A stretch of 64,000 nt of DNA from Nemertoderma westbladi (lineage: Eukaryota > Xenacoelomorpha > Nemertodermatida > Nemertodermatidae). The translations under genes and the position numbers were made by a program. Below the pieces are notes generated by a model, which saw only the letters and a program-made list of their open reading frames with translations, had not been told where the DNA came from and did no database searches. Every line of letters starts with the position of its first letter. Position 1 is the first letter of the stretch. The stretch spans positions 48,539 through 112,538 of the forward strand of contig JAUCBJ010004156.1 of NCBI GenBank assembly GCA_032718475.1, given 5' to 3'. Below, one piece after another: positions 1 through 13,400 of the stretch.

Positions 1-3000
1 AATATGGGTAGGTCACTGAGTGAATATGGGTAGTTCACTGAGAGAATATGGGTAGGTCACTGAGTGAATATGGGTAGGTCATTGTGTGAATATGGGTAGG
101 TCATTGTGTAAATATGGGTAGGTCATTGTGTGAATAGGGGTAGGTCATTGTGTGAATATGGGTAGGTCATTGTGTGAATATGGGCAGGTCATTGTGTGAA
201 TATGGGTAGGTCATTGTGTGAATATGGGTAGGTCATTGTGTGAATATGGGTAGGTCATTGTGTGAATATGGGTAGGTCACTGAGTGAATATGGGTAAGTC
301 ACTGAGTGAATATGGGTAGTGGGTAGGTTACTGTATGAATATGGGTAGGTCATTGTATGAATATAGGTAGGTCACAGAGTGAATATGGGTAGGTCACTGA
401 GTGAATATGGGTAGTTTACTGAGAGAATATGGGTAGGTCATTGTGTGAATATGGGTAGGTCATTGTGTGAATATGGGCAGGTCATTGTGTGAATATGGGT
501 AGGTCAGTGTAAATATGGGTAGATCATTGTGTGAATATGGGTAGGTCATTGTGTGTAAATGGGTAGGTCATTGTGTGAATATGGGTAGGTCATTGTGTGA
601 ATATGGGTGGGTCATTGTGTGAATATGGGTAGGTCACTGAGTGAATATGGGTAGGTCACTGAGTGAATATGAGTAGGTCATTGTGTGAATATGGGTAGGT
701 CACTATGTTTATAAATCTGAGGTCACTGAGTGAATATGGGTAGGTCACTGTATGAATATGGGTAGGTTACTGTATGAATATGGGTAGGTCATTGTGTGAA
801 TATGGGTAGGTCATTGTGTGAATATGGGTAGGTCATTGTGAGAATATGGGTAGGTCACTGAGTGAATATGGGTAGGTCACTGAGTGAATATGGGTAGGTC
901 ATTGTGTGAATATGGGTAGGTCATTGTGTGAATATGGGTAGGTTACTGTATGAATGAATATGGGTAGGTTACTGTATGAATATGGGTAGGTCATTGTGTG
1001 AATGTGGGTAGGTCACTGTGTTTATAAATATGAGGTCACTGAGTGAATATGGGTAGGTCACTGTATGAATATGGGTAGGTTACTGTATGAATATGGGTAG
1101 GTCATTGTGTGAATATGGGTAGGTCATTGTGTGAATATGGGTAGGTTACTGTATGAATATGGGTAGGTTACTGTATGAATATGGGTAGGTCATTATGTGA
1201 ATATGGGTAGGTTACTGTATGAATATGGGTAGGTCATTATGTGAATATGGGTAGGTCATTGTGTGAATATGGGTAGGTCATTGTGTGAATATGGGTAGGT
1301 CATTGTGTGAATAGGGGTAGGTCATTGTGTGAATATGGGTAGGTCATTGTGTGAATAGGGGTAGGTCATTGTGTGAATAGGGGTAGGTCATTGTGTGAAT
1401 ATGGGTAGGTCATTGTGTGAATATGGGTAGGTCATTGTGTGAATAGGGGTAGGTCATTGTGTGAATATGGGTAGGTCATTGTGTGAATATGGGTAGGTCA
1501 TTGTGTGAATATGGGTAGGTCATTGTGTGAATAGGGGTAGGTCACTGTGTGAATATGGGTAGGTCATTGTGTAAATATGGGTAGGTCATTGTGTGAATAG
1601 GGGTAGGTCATTGTGTGAATATGGGTAGGTCATTGTGTGAATATGGGTAGGTCATTGTGTGAATATGGGTAGGTCATTGTGTGAATTTGGGTAGGTCATT
1701 GTGTGAATATGGGTAGGTCATTGTGTAAATATGGGTAGGTCATTGTGTGAATATAGGTAGGTCATTGTGTGAATATGGGTAGGTCATTGTGTGAATATGG
1801 GCAGGTCATTGTGTGAATATGGGTAGGTCATTGTGTGAATATGGGTAGGTCATTGTGTGAATATGGGTAGGTCATTGTGTGAATATGGGTAGGTCATTGT
1901 GTGAATATGGGTAGGTCATTGTGTGAATATGGGTAGGTCATTGTGTGAATATAGGTAGGTCACTGAGTGCATATGGGTAGGTCATTGTGTGAATACGGGT
2001 AGGTCATTGTGTGAATATGGGTAGGTCATTGTGTGAATATGGGTAGGTCATTGTGTGAATATGGGTAGGTCATTGTGTGAATATGGGTAGGTCATTATGT
2101 GAATATGGGTAGGTCATTGTGTGAATATGGGTAGGTCAATGTGTGAATATAGGTAGGTCACTGAGTGAATATGGGTAGGTCATTGTGTGAATACGGGTAG
2201 GTCATTGTGTGAATACGGGTAGGTCATTGTGTGAATATGGGTAGGTCATTGTGTGAATATGGGTAGGTCATTGTGTGAATATGGGTAGGTCACTGAGTGA
2301 AAATGGGTAGGTCATTGTGTAAATATGGGTAGGTCATTGTGTGAATACGGGTAGGTCATTGTGTGAATATGGGTAGGTCACTGAGTGAATATGGGTAGGT
2401 CATTGTGTGAATATGGGTAGGTCATTGTGTGAATATGGGTAGGTCATTGTGTGAATACGGGTAGGTCATTGTGTGAATATGGGTAGGTCATTGTGTGAAT
2501 ATGGGTAGGTCATTGTGTGAATATGGGTAGGTCACTGAGTGAAAATGGGTAGGTCATTGTGTAAATATGGGTAGGTCATTGTGTGAATAGGGGTAGGTCA
2601 TTGTGTGAATATGGGTAGGTCATTGTGTGAATAGGGGTAGGTCATTGTGTGAATATGGGTAGGTCATTGTGTGAATATGGGTAGGTCATTGTGTGAATAT
2701 GGGTAGGTCATTGTGTGAATATGGGTAGGTCATTGTGTGAATATGGGTAGGTCACTGTGTGAAATATGGGTAGGTCATTGTGTGAATATGGGTAGGTCAT
2801 TGTGTGAATAGGGTAGGTCATTGTGTGAATATGGGTAGGTCATTGTGTGAATATGGGTAGGTCATTGTGTGAATATGGGTAGGTTACTGTATGAATATGG
2901 GTAGGTCATTGTGTGAATATGGGTAGGTCATTGTGTGAATATGGGTAGGTCATTGTGTGAATATGGGTAGGTCACTGAGTGAAAATGGGTAGGTCATTGT

Positions 3001-4458
3001 GTAAATATGGGTAGGTCATTGTGTGAATACGGGTAGGTTATTGTGTGAATATGGGTAGGTCACTGAGTGAATATGGGTAGGTCATTGTGTGAATATGGGT
3101 AGGTCACTGAGTGAATATGGGTAGGTCATTGTGTGAATACGGGTAGGTCATTGTGTGAATATGGGTAGGTCATTGTGTGAATATGGGTAGGTCATTGTGT
3201 GAATATGGGTAGGTCACTGAGTGAAAATGGGTAGGTCATTGTGTAAATATGGGTAGGTCATTGTGTGAATAGGGGTAGGTCATTGTGTGAATATGGGTAG
3301 GTCATTGTGTGAATATGGGTAGGTCATTGTGTGAATATGGGTAGGTCATTGTGTGAATACGGGTAGGTCATTGTGTGAATATGGGTAGGTCATTGTGTGA
3401 ATATGGGTAGGTCATTGTGTGAATATGGGTAGGTCACTGAGTGAAAATGGGTAGGTCATTGTGTAAATATGGGTAGGTCATTGTGTGAATAGGGGTAGGT
3501 CATTGTGTGAATATGGGTAGGTCATTGTGTGAATATGGGTAGGTCATTGTGTGAATATGGGTAGGTCACTGTGTGAATATGGGTAGGTCATTGTGTGAAT
3601 ATGGGTAGGTCATTGTGTGAATATGGGTAGGTCATTGTGTGAATATGGGTAGGTCATTGTGTGAATATGGGTAGGTCACTGAGTGAAAATGGGTAGGTCA
3701 TTGTGTGTACATTGTGTGAATAGGGGTAGGTCATTGTGTGAATATGGGTAGGTCATTGTGTGAATACGGGTAGGTTACTGTATGAATATGGGTAGGTCAT
3801 TGTGTGAATATGGGTAGGTCATTGTGTGAATATGGGTAGGTCACTGAGTGAATATGGGTAGGTCATTGTGTGAATACGGGTACGTCATTGTGTGAATATG
3901 GGTAGGTCATTGTGTGAATATGGGTAGGTCATTGTGTGAATATGGGTAGGTCATTGTGTGAATATGGGTAGGTCATTGTGTGAATATGGGTAGGTCATTG
4001 TGTGAATATGGGTAGGTCATTGTGTGAATATGGGTAGGTCACTGGGTGAATATGGGTAGGTCATTGTGTGAATATGGGTAGGTCATTGTGTGAATATGGG
4101 TAGGTCATTGTGTGAATATGGGTAGGTCACTGAGTGAATATGGGTAGGTCATTGTGTGAATATGGGTAGGTCACTGAGTGAATATGGGTAGGTCATTGTG
4201 TAAATATGGGTAGGTCATTGTGTGATTAGGGGTAGGTCATTGGGTGAATATGTGGTAGGTCATTATGTGAATATGGGTAGGTCACTGTGTGAATATGGGT
4301 AGGTCACTGAGTGAATATGGGTAGGTCATTGTGTGAATATGGGTAGTTCACTGAGTGAATATGGGTAGGTCATTGTGTAAATATGGGTAGGTCATTGTGT
4401 GATTAGGGGTAGGTCATTGGGTGAATATGTGGAGGTGATTAAGTGAATATGTGGTACG
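1..4458. repeat. 22-bp minisatellite array (about 200 copies)
   Basis: Head-to-tail array with core GGGTAGGTCATTGTGTGAAT and a 22-bp period, running in from the window edge. Three variants of the variable part alternate: TCATTGTGTG (commonest), TCACTGAGTG and TTACTGTATG. A few units are damaged, for example near 320, 710, 1020 and 3710, and the units decay at 4200-4458. By gene order it lies in the last intron of PSMD6. No coding capacity is seen. Confidence 0.97.
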
Positions 4459-5020
4459 TTACTAATAATAATTCGATGTTCCATTTCCATCACAACCCTC
4501 AAATACAGTATAGCACACAACCCCATACCCACAAAACTAGTCACTGTAAGTGATATCAAAGAGGACTCGCAACAGCTTTAGGGAACAGCAATACGACTCC
4601 ACCCCCGTGCATCTGAACAGTTTATCTCATAAAACAAACACGAGTAGTTAGTGATGCGAGGGATTTCCCATAAATTCATACCCTAAGGAGCAATAGCGTT
4701 ACAAGTAGGACGTAAGCTACTAACAGGTGATTAATCTCGTGTGAATCTTAATAATACAGTGGTTGATATACTGAACACTAGATGGGCAACCGTGCGCAGC
4801 CGAAAGCGCATGATGGGCCCGCCTTAGGATTCACACACTCGTGTGTAACAGAAACTAATAAAGGTGTTACAGTACAGGGAACACATAACTAAGTGTTACC
4901 AACCGAGACATACATCTCGTATGTACTACACTAACCTGGTATTGCGAATTCTTATTGTCTGGTCTGAAAATAAAAAGTTAAAGAAGTTACAATATAATGG
5001 ATGGTGGGTAAATGAGATAG
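4459..5020. other. unassigned spacer between two arrays
   Basis: No convincing gene, RNA or exon is seen. It was read on the minus strand for the missing last PSMD6 exon, expected to encode about 31 residues ending in the stop codon, and none was found. By position it is PSMD6 last-intron sequence. Confidence 0.5.
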
Positions 5021-5034
5021 TGGAGACAGGGTGG

Positions 5035-5081
<47 letters not shown>

Positions 5082-5297
5082 CTTAACGCAATTCCATCTG
5101 GGCGAAATAATATCTCGCCTTAAATGTTAAATTACCAATTATGGGGATGGATCATGAAGTGGCACGATTTTCCAACAAAACCAAAACAATAAACTAAAGT
5201 CAACAGAACATTTTATATTTGAGAGTAATCAGCTGTTATTAGCGTCGATTGCGTCGATTTTCCCCCGGAGAGGGGTACATTTTGATTGCGTCGAAAG
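5021..5297. mobile_element. MITE-like repeat bounded by G/C runs, copy A
   Basis: Shares ordered blocks with 58078-58293: GGAGACAGGG, a G run, CGCAAnTCC..CATCT, GGCGAA.TAATATC, AATGTTAAAT, CCAAAACAAT, ATCAGCTGTTATT and a closing GCGTC followed by a C-rich end. The left end (G run then CGCAA) and right end (TTGCGTC then GCGCCCC) are inverted versions of each other, as expected for a small non-autonomous DNA transposon. No clear target duplication was found. In this copy the left G run has expanded to 45 bases. Confidence 0.5.
5037..5081. repeat. poly-G run of 45
   Basis: Uninterrupted run of 45 G on the plus strand at the left end of the MITE-like copy A. A run this long is prone to slippage and quadruplex formation, and its exact length may be an assembly estimate. 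Confidence 0.9.
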
Positions 5298-5380
5298 CGC
5301 CCCGTTCACTTTGAATTGCCATATTGGACTCAATATAAAATTTTCGAGCGATTTCGATTATTCAAGCAAAAAAGCAAGCC

Positions 5381-7130
5381 AAGTAGTTTTAGTACCAGTA
5401 GTATTAGTACCAGTAATTTTAGTACCAGTAGTTTTAGTACCAGTAGTTTTAGTACCAGTAGTTTTAGTACCAGTAGTTTTAGTACCAGTAGTTTTAGTAC
5501 CAGTAGTTTTAGTACCAGTAGTTTTAGTACCAGTAGTTTTAGTACCAGTAGTTTTAGTACCAGTAGTTTTAGTATCAGTAGTTTTAGTACCAGTAGTTTT
5601 AGTACCAGTAGTTTTAGTACCAGTAGTTTTAGTACCAGTAGTTTTAGTACCAGTAGTTTTAGTAGCAGTAGTTTTAGTATCAGTAGTTTTAGTACCAGTA
5701 GTTTTAGTACCAGTAGTTTTAGTACCAGTAGTTTTAGTACCAGTAGTTTCAGTACCAGTAGTTTTAGTACCAGTAGTTTTAGTACCAGTAGTTTTAGTAC
5801 CAGTAGTTTTAGTACCAGTAGTTTTAGTACCAGTAGTTTTAGTACCAGTAGTTTTAGTACCAGTAGTTTTAGTACCAGTAGTTTTAGTACCAGTAGTTTT
5901 AGTACCAGTAGTTTTAGTACCAGTAGTTTTAGTACCAGTAGTTTTAGTACCAGTAGTTTTAGTACCAGTAGTTTTAGTACCAGTAGTTTTAGTACCAGTA
6001 GTTTTAGTACCAGTAGTTTTAGTACCAGTAGTTTTAGTACCAGTAGTTTTAGTACCAGTAGTTTTAGTACCAGTAGTTTTAGTACCAGTAGTTTTAGTAC
6101 CAGTAGTTTAGTACCAGTAGTTTTAGTACCAGTAGTTTTAGTACCAGTAGTTTTAGTACCAGTAGTTTTAGTACCAGTAGTTTTAGTACCAGTAGTTTTA
6201 GTACCAGTAGTTTTAGTACCAGTAGTTTTAGTACCAGTAGTTTTAGTACCAGTAGTTTTAGTACCAGTAGTTTTAGTACCACTAGTTTTAGTACCAGTAG
6301 TTTTAGTACCAGTAGTTTTAGTACCAGTAGTTTTAGTACCAGTAGTTTTAGTACCAGTAGTTTTAGTACCAGTAGTTTTAGTACCACTAGTTTTAGTACC
6401 AGTAGTTTTAGTACCAGTAGTTTTAGTACCACTAGTTTTAGTACCAGTAGTTTTAGTACCAGTAGTTTTAGTACCAGTAGTTTTAGTACCAGTAGTTTTA
6501 GTACCACTAGTTTTAGTACCAGTAGTTTTAGTACCAGTAGTTTTAGTACCAGTAGTTTTAGTACCAGTAGTTTTAGTACCAGTAGTTTTAGTACCAGTAG
6601 TTTTAGTACCACTAGTTTTAGTACCAGTAGTTTTAGTACCAGTAGTTTTAGTACCACTAGTTTTAGTACCAGTAGTTTTAGTACCAGTAGTTTTAGTACC
6701 ACTAGTTTTAGTACCAGTAGTTTTAGTACCAGTAGTTTTAGTACCAGTAGTTTTAGTACCAGTAGTTTTAGTACCAGTAGTTTTAGTACCAGTAGTTTTA
6801 GTACCACTAGTTTTAGTACCAGTAGTTTTAGTACCAGTAGTTTTAGTACCAGTAGTTTTAGTACCAGTAGTTTTAGTACCAGTAGTTTTAGTACCAGTAG
6901 TTTTAGTACCAGTAGTTTTAGTACCAGTAGTTTAAGTACAAGTCGTTTTAGTACCAGTAGTTTTAGTACCAGTAGTTTTAGTACCAGTAGTTTTAGTATC
7001 AGTAGTTTTAGAACCACTAGTTTTAGTACCAGTAGTTTTAGTACCAGTAGTTTTAGTACCAGTAGTTTTAGTACCAGTAGTTTTAGTACCAGTAGTTTTA
7101 GTCAGTATTTTAGAACCAGTAGTTTTATTC
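5381..7130. repeat. 15-bp minisatellite array (about 115 copies)
   Basis: Tandem GTACCAGTAGTTTTA. Because 15 is a multiple of 3, all frames stay open over long stretches, so the long Ser/Phe/Thr or Val/Leu/Pro reading frames are artefacts. One T is lost near 6108, shifting the frame. A CCACTAG variant recurs at about 6276, 6381, 6426, 6501, 6606, 6651, 6696, 6801 and 7012. It lies in the last intron of PSMD6, downstream of exon 7. Confidence 0.97.
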
Positions 7131-7347
7131 CAAAATTTTAACATTTCAAAATTTCAGAAAAATGAAAATAATTCAAACACTGTATTTTTTTTTTTAAATG
7201 ATTGATATTCTATAGTCAAAAACTAATCGAAAAAGATTTCGAACGATTATTATCGACATTATTTTCGATCAATTTTGGACAACCCTTCTCTTAAATTTGA
7301 ATGTAATAAAATATTTAACAGAATAGGAAAATAAATGCAGAAGTTAC

Positions 7348-7425
7348 CTGTTGGTCTCTACAAGATTGTTAACTAGATCGATCTTACAATGGAGCCGACC
7401 AGCTGCAATAAATCTCGACAACTCC
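7348..7425 (-). CDS. PSMD6: PSMD6 exon 7 (last exon seen)
   Basis: Acceptor TTTTCCAG, donor AACAG|GTAACT; 78 nt. It encodes [20 protein letters not shown] then LVETNR. The family continues with about 31 more residues. If the intron were retained, translation would stop at TAA directly at the donor. The next exon must lie beyond the 15-bp array, or beyond the window. Confidence 0.92.
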
Positions 7426-10400
7426 CTGGAAAATAAACAAATAAATAAACATTAACACTGGACTCAAACTCAAACACTCAAAACTCTAAAATCAAGTAAA
7501 AATTAAAACTACACAATCATGTAGAATTGACAAGAAAACTGGATGAAAATAACAATAAATCTATATTTTAAATGTTATACTCTTCTTTGTAGTAAAGGAA
7601 AGTAAGATATTTGGGGTTAATGACTTGTGTTTGTGTGATTACCACGTTGCATTCGGTTGCGTCCGCATATGAAACATAACATGTGAATGTGCTGAACTCC
7701 AGCACTCCGAGCGATACACAAACAACTTGCCCCGGGGTATACTTATGCCACCAGTTTGAAACATATAACCCAATCAGTTTGCAACAGATGCCTTAATTCT
7801 ATACACCAAAACGACACAATCCGACTAGCTACATAATTGCCTATTAAACCCCTATCACTTTCTTGTTCTTTGCTTAGGATTCCCCCAATGGCCCGACAAA
7901 GGGCTGGGCCCCATTAATGAATGTTCGCTAATCCCATTAACTCGCATCGCTAGGCTTATACGATTGATGCAAATTTATCTCCTTTTGCATATAAATCTCT
8001 CCCAACAAGGCCCAGAGATGCCACTACTGGGGGCACACGCCACTGACACTCTAAATAATTCAACACATGGCCTCATGCATGATACACACACACACACATT
8101 GTAATACTGAATATATTGCACGCTCACTGTAATAAATTTCTATATTTATTGTAATATTCAAATTTCTATTCTTGAATGTATTTTTTATTTAAGATAGCTA
8201 AAAATTACTTAGTGCCCAGCCTCTCAATCTGTAGATCATTCTAAGCAAAGGAAACCATTCGATTAAATACAATAAAAACATTGAATTCCGTATTCTAATA
8301 CAACTTTGCAATATGGAGCAGTTTGGACTAACTCTACACAAACTTTATGATACATCAATAGCACGTAATATAAACCCATAAAGAGACTTAAACGTGTGGA
8401 GCAAGATGTTCAATTATATATGGCCCGTATATTATACAATCGAGAGCGCTAAAAGGGTTCCTATCCGGAGACCTATATAAATACTCGGTTTTAGGGCCCC
8501 AAGAAGGAGGTTGATTGGGGAGGAATCCGCATAGGGACAATTACTGGGCGTCAACCGTTACCTCCAACCATTACAGGCAGGAGAACATCGGCAGCGTAAT
8601 AAAACAAAAAAACCCAATCAAAGTCGCCTCACTTAATCATTCATTAGCAATATGGAGAACTCAGCGGCTGGTGAAGTTGCAAAATTAATAGCCAATTCTG
8701 AGCGCCACGCACAAAATGGGAATTAGCAATCAGGGTCTGGGGGTTGTAAACGCTGCATTAAGAGAGTTGGTCATAAAATTAGTTGATGGTTCCAATCAGG
8801 TAATTACTATACGAATCTGATCCATCAAAGGTATAGCTAATTGAGAGATACTCAACGATTCCAAACCCAAAGCAATTATATTGGGTGATCAGGATTTCTG
8901 TAAATTAAACCTACCGGTTTGTTGATTGCTGAGAATCATTACACCTGAACACAAAACCGGCGTAGTGGTAATATATTATATGAGTGAACAATAACGTGGT
9001 TGTTATAAATATTATTATTATTATGTGGGGCGAGCCACGAAAGTAAGCGAGCTTAGCATATGGGTACCACTATTCAGATCTCGTGCCTGTCTGATGAAGG
9101 TTGGTCGTTCAGCCTGTCGGTTTAGACTGAGTTTTTGTGAGGTCTTAAATCGACAGCAGGGATCTAGTCTGCTCTAGATGGTAAAGTGTTAAGTGCACAT
9201 CTACATCTGCTTGAATTATTCTCGAATTGGCACTGGCACGTCAGTAAAACAACATATTAGCACCGCTCCCATTAAAAGTTACACACACTTACCTATCTAT
9301 GAACTGCGTGGTTACACCGAAAGCTGCGGCCATTTTATCCAGGGACAGAGACCGATATGACTGGAGCAACTGTTTGTACGCTAATATTCGCATCTCCCTC
9401 ACGTAGTAACCTCTATGGGACGACCAATATCTATCGTCTTTTAATTCCTGTTCTATGGTGCCTAAAATACAGAGAGATAAATGAATGGATTAGAATTTTA
9501 AATGTAACAAAAAGGCCTATTAATTATGGGTGATTGAATATTTGATTGTTTCCAATTTCATAAAAACGAAATTTGACCTTTGTAATACAGAGGTTGCCTA
9601 CAGTTTTGTAATAATCTATTACACAAGGTTTGACTCCAACTGCCTATAGCCCACACGCATATACTAAGACTTTTTTCTACCAGTAATAATGCCTAACTAG
9701 CGTTTTAACAACATCGTAACAATAAAAATATGAAATAAAGACCAAATTGTTAAGTCTAAAGGACAACCCATTGTGTGGCATTGTATGTCCGGAACACAGA
9801 CAATCCGACTACCACGAACAGCTTGATACATCCCAACACCAAAATTAGTCAGTTTGTATCAATTGTGTAACCAACGTACGTCACAACAGGGTGGCCAAAA
9901 ACCCATCGACCTTGACAAAAGCGAATCTCTCACGCAGCCACCGCACTATAGTAAAGGTGGTCATTAAAGATTACAACGCCGGCCTCACGCCTAGTCCCAC
10001 TGTTTGGCTAAAGAGCTTGCCGAGACTTAGGGGGTAACTAACGAACCTCAAAACGTAAGAGCAAAGGGGCAGCGAGTAGCGAGAAAGGAAAGGCTGTCCG
10101 GACCCAAACACAGGTAAAGGGAACGACAATTAACACCAAATTACTAAGGAAACAACCGGCAGCAATAGAGTGCAGCGCACGGCTCGAGCGCGTGTGTGTC
10201 GGCCATAGCAAGTAAATGTCGCACCAAGGACAACTGCGTATGGGGCTGTATTTAGAAGCAAAATAGAATGTACATGAGATACATTGGTTGACAATGGGTT
10301 AATGAGTCTCTCACCATAATTAAAAGAAGATACATTCTATCGATAACGAAGGATGTAAGCAAATTAAACTGTGGGTAGTCGAAAAATATGTGGTTCGTCG

Positions 10401-13400
10401 TAATATAATTGGGATAGATTTTACAATAAACAAAGTTAACAAGTGATTAAAAAGAAAAACAGAATCAGTGCGTGAATCGTGTTCGAAAAGTGTTAAAGCG
10501 TTATTTATCCACGATATCAACGCCTAAATCTAATAAACTGAGCTAACCTAAGGCCTGGAAGAATTCGTGGTATTTACAGTTGTATAACGAGAACAGCAGT
10601 TGGCGAACACTGGGAAGTTTGTGGAGAACTTCTAGAATACTGCCTTCAAAAACAACCTAAAACAAAATGTAGAAATAGAAATTATAAAAATTAAGTAAAA
10701 CAAAATAGAAAAAGTTTATACTCAATTAAAAAAAACATTATAAACACACTTTACTCGTGATACGCAGACATATCATTGTATTTAAATGGCGATGTCTTAA
10801 TTTACAAAGATATTACATTTAATAATAAAATGATAAACCAACCTTATCTTTGAGCTGCTGTCTGTCTAAGGACAGTACCGATGTAAGAACCGTGTACTTT
10901 ATACAAGTCTGGTAGTCCATCAGTTCGTAGCTAGTGAAGGTGGCCACGGAGTCTAGCAATAGGTTAGCAGCCGTAGTGAAGTCCCTTATGGTGATACAAT
11001 GCAGAGACTGGTAGACCTTGAGACGATTGCGTCTGTCCCAATCACCCCCCTCGTCAATGAAACTAAAACAATTAATAAGTTTGAAACGATTTAAAAAAAT
11101 GTATCGATTGCGTTATAATGATTCGTATACGACCTCTAAGGGGATGTTGTCTTGGCAACGATATACGGGATTGGCTAGCCAGTATGATATATTAGTATAA
11201 TTAGTATAATATTGTAGGGCCTATGTTAAAAAAAACAATGTTTGTTAGAAATGTATCTTCTCCTAAATTTCTAAACGAAATAAAGCGAAATTTTGCATAA
11301 AGCATGTCCTATAGGTGCTCCTTATGGGGTGTCGACAGAATTTTGATTGAGTGAATTCTACGATTATGATCGGTCATTCTAGAATTAATTTCACTGCTGC
11401 TAGGCAACCAACAGGTCCCTCGCAACAAAACCCTGCATACACAACTAGGTCCGATAATGAACCTATCATCAAAGTTTCATCCAATTCCATGAACATTAAG
11501 TGCAAGAAGTTGTGTGTACAAACAAACACACAAACAAACAAACAATCACGTGTGAGAAATAAGGACATCTATGATGGATCCGTCCAATGATACGTTGGGG
11601 TTAATGGACAACCTTGTAAACTATGGTACCATAATGGAGTTGATAATCTCGATGAACATTGGAAAATATGGCTGATTGTATCATTGTTTCTCTGTCTGGC
11701 GGCATTGCAGCATAGAGCAGCGGATGACCATGTCAAGATTGAATGACATTTTATGACAACTTTTATGATCAAGTTTTAAGATCAATGAAACTGCCAAACT
11801 GAGAATTTACGCGTTGACCTTTAAGTAAGTAATTTCTAAACTACCATTGGCCATTTGATCAATAACTTCGATACGCCTAGAAGCCAAAGAAGACACACCT
11901 TTGTCTAAATTAATCACCACCGCAATCATATTATAGTCGCACATCACTGGATCCCACTACATCGCAAAACTTATAACTGCGGATCCAAGTCCTATTGTCC
12001 TAAATAATCCAGAATAAAAGCCACCGTCCCAGAGAAAAGGGGCTAAACGCATTAGTGTCGCTTCAATTATATACGGAGGGATAGTGACAGGGCCTCCCAG
12101 GGATATAGCGCCAGTTTAATTCGCTTTCTCGGTGTAAGAAAGCAACATCTTCCCCAAAAGCGAAACGTTAATCAACTGAGCCGTACGACGCAGCGGGGAG
12201 GGAGGGGGGGGACTAACAACTACTGACAATACCCCGCAGAGCGCAAATTGAATTGACTTAAAAGTAAGAAACGTCCCTTTTTTATGGGTAAATCGAGGCA
12301 TCTCATCCATTTGTTCGCATTCGCTTTATGTAAATATGCGGTGTTGTCAGATACTGTAAGGCTAACAGCTCTGCACCCAAATGCTTTCACGGCCATTATT
12401 CGGTGGTTATTTTGTTATGCGGGTCGTGTCAAAAGGAGCGATAATTTTAGCGGAAAAACACCATTATAGGGTTGACAGGAGGTTCACACGGGAGAATGGA
12501 ACTACCAATCAGTGGGTGAAGAAATATATTCGGTTTTCGCGATAAACAAGTTATAAAGGTTTAGGGAAATACTAAACGGTGGTTTCCGATTACAAAGAAA
12601 TAGCAACAAGTTAAAAACGAAACACCGTGAGTAAATAGTCACTATGAGCATTAAAAGGATAGGACAAAATTATAAAATTAAGATGTAATATTACATACGG
12701 TAACTAATTAATACGTCCAATAATATTATATATAGCCAACTAACAAAGCCATCAAATCAAACAACACAGACGCCACATTCAACAGACAAGATGCGTTCCA
12801 CAGCACAGATCTAAAACCTATGCCTCCAACTGTAACACTAAAGGATAGCGTTTATAGTATGTAATGTACATCGGTCCTGTCTGTATGTATGTATGAGTGA
12901 GTGAGTAGGGTTATATCGATATTCTGTGTATATAAATCATAATGACATATAACAAACATCACCTTTTTGCTTTCTCGATGTTCCGAGAAAGCAGATCGTT
13001 GTCCAGATAAAATAGACCAATTCGGAGGTAGAAAAATATTATGTCGAGTTTCTGGCCCACAGTCGGTTTCAATTCCAGGGTCTTTCTGAATTCCGTTAGA
13101 GCTGCATCCTAGATATAATGAAGAGAGAGGAACTGATATTAGAAAAATAAAAGAATTGCTAGAAATAATCAGGCCGAAGGATGTGAATATTAGATGGAGT
13201 TAAGCTAAATATAATGTTATGATAATTTTTCTCAAACTTTGTTAAATTTTGTTGTTAAATTTGAAATCAACGTACATGAAAAGTAAGGATAATCAAGTTA
13301 AATATCAACACGTCAGAACACAAATGGATGGGTGGAGCATGTGAACGTTAATGGAAAGGTAAGAAAGAGTCACGATCACGATCGGATGATAACTTATTTC

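Noticed and set aside
1-4458. CRISPR-like or telomere-like array
   Set aside because: Units are contiguous with no unique spacers, and GGGTAGG in a 22-bp unit is not a telomeric hexamer array. The same reasoning applies to the 41-bp array.
5286-7144. Long Ser/Thr/Phe and Val/Pro/Leu open frames of up to 549 codons on both strands
   Set aside because: A 15-bp period keeps every frame open; the peptides are translations of the minisatellite, with no start context or flanking coding sequence.
9000-9072. Separate promoter or gene start at ATTATTATTATG
   Set aside because: It is a reverse copy of a dispersed repeat terminus inside a PSMD6 intron.
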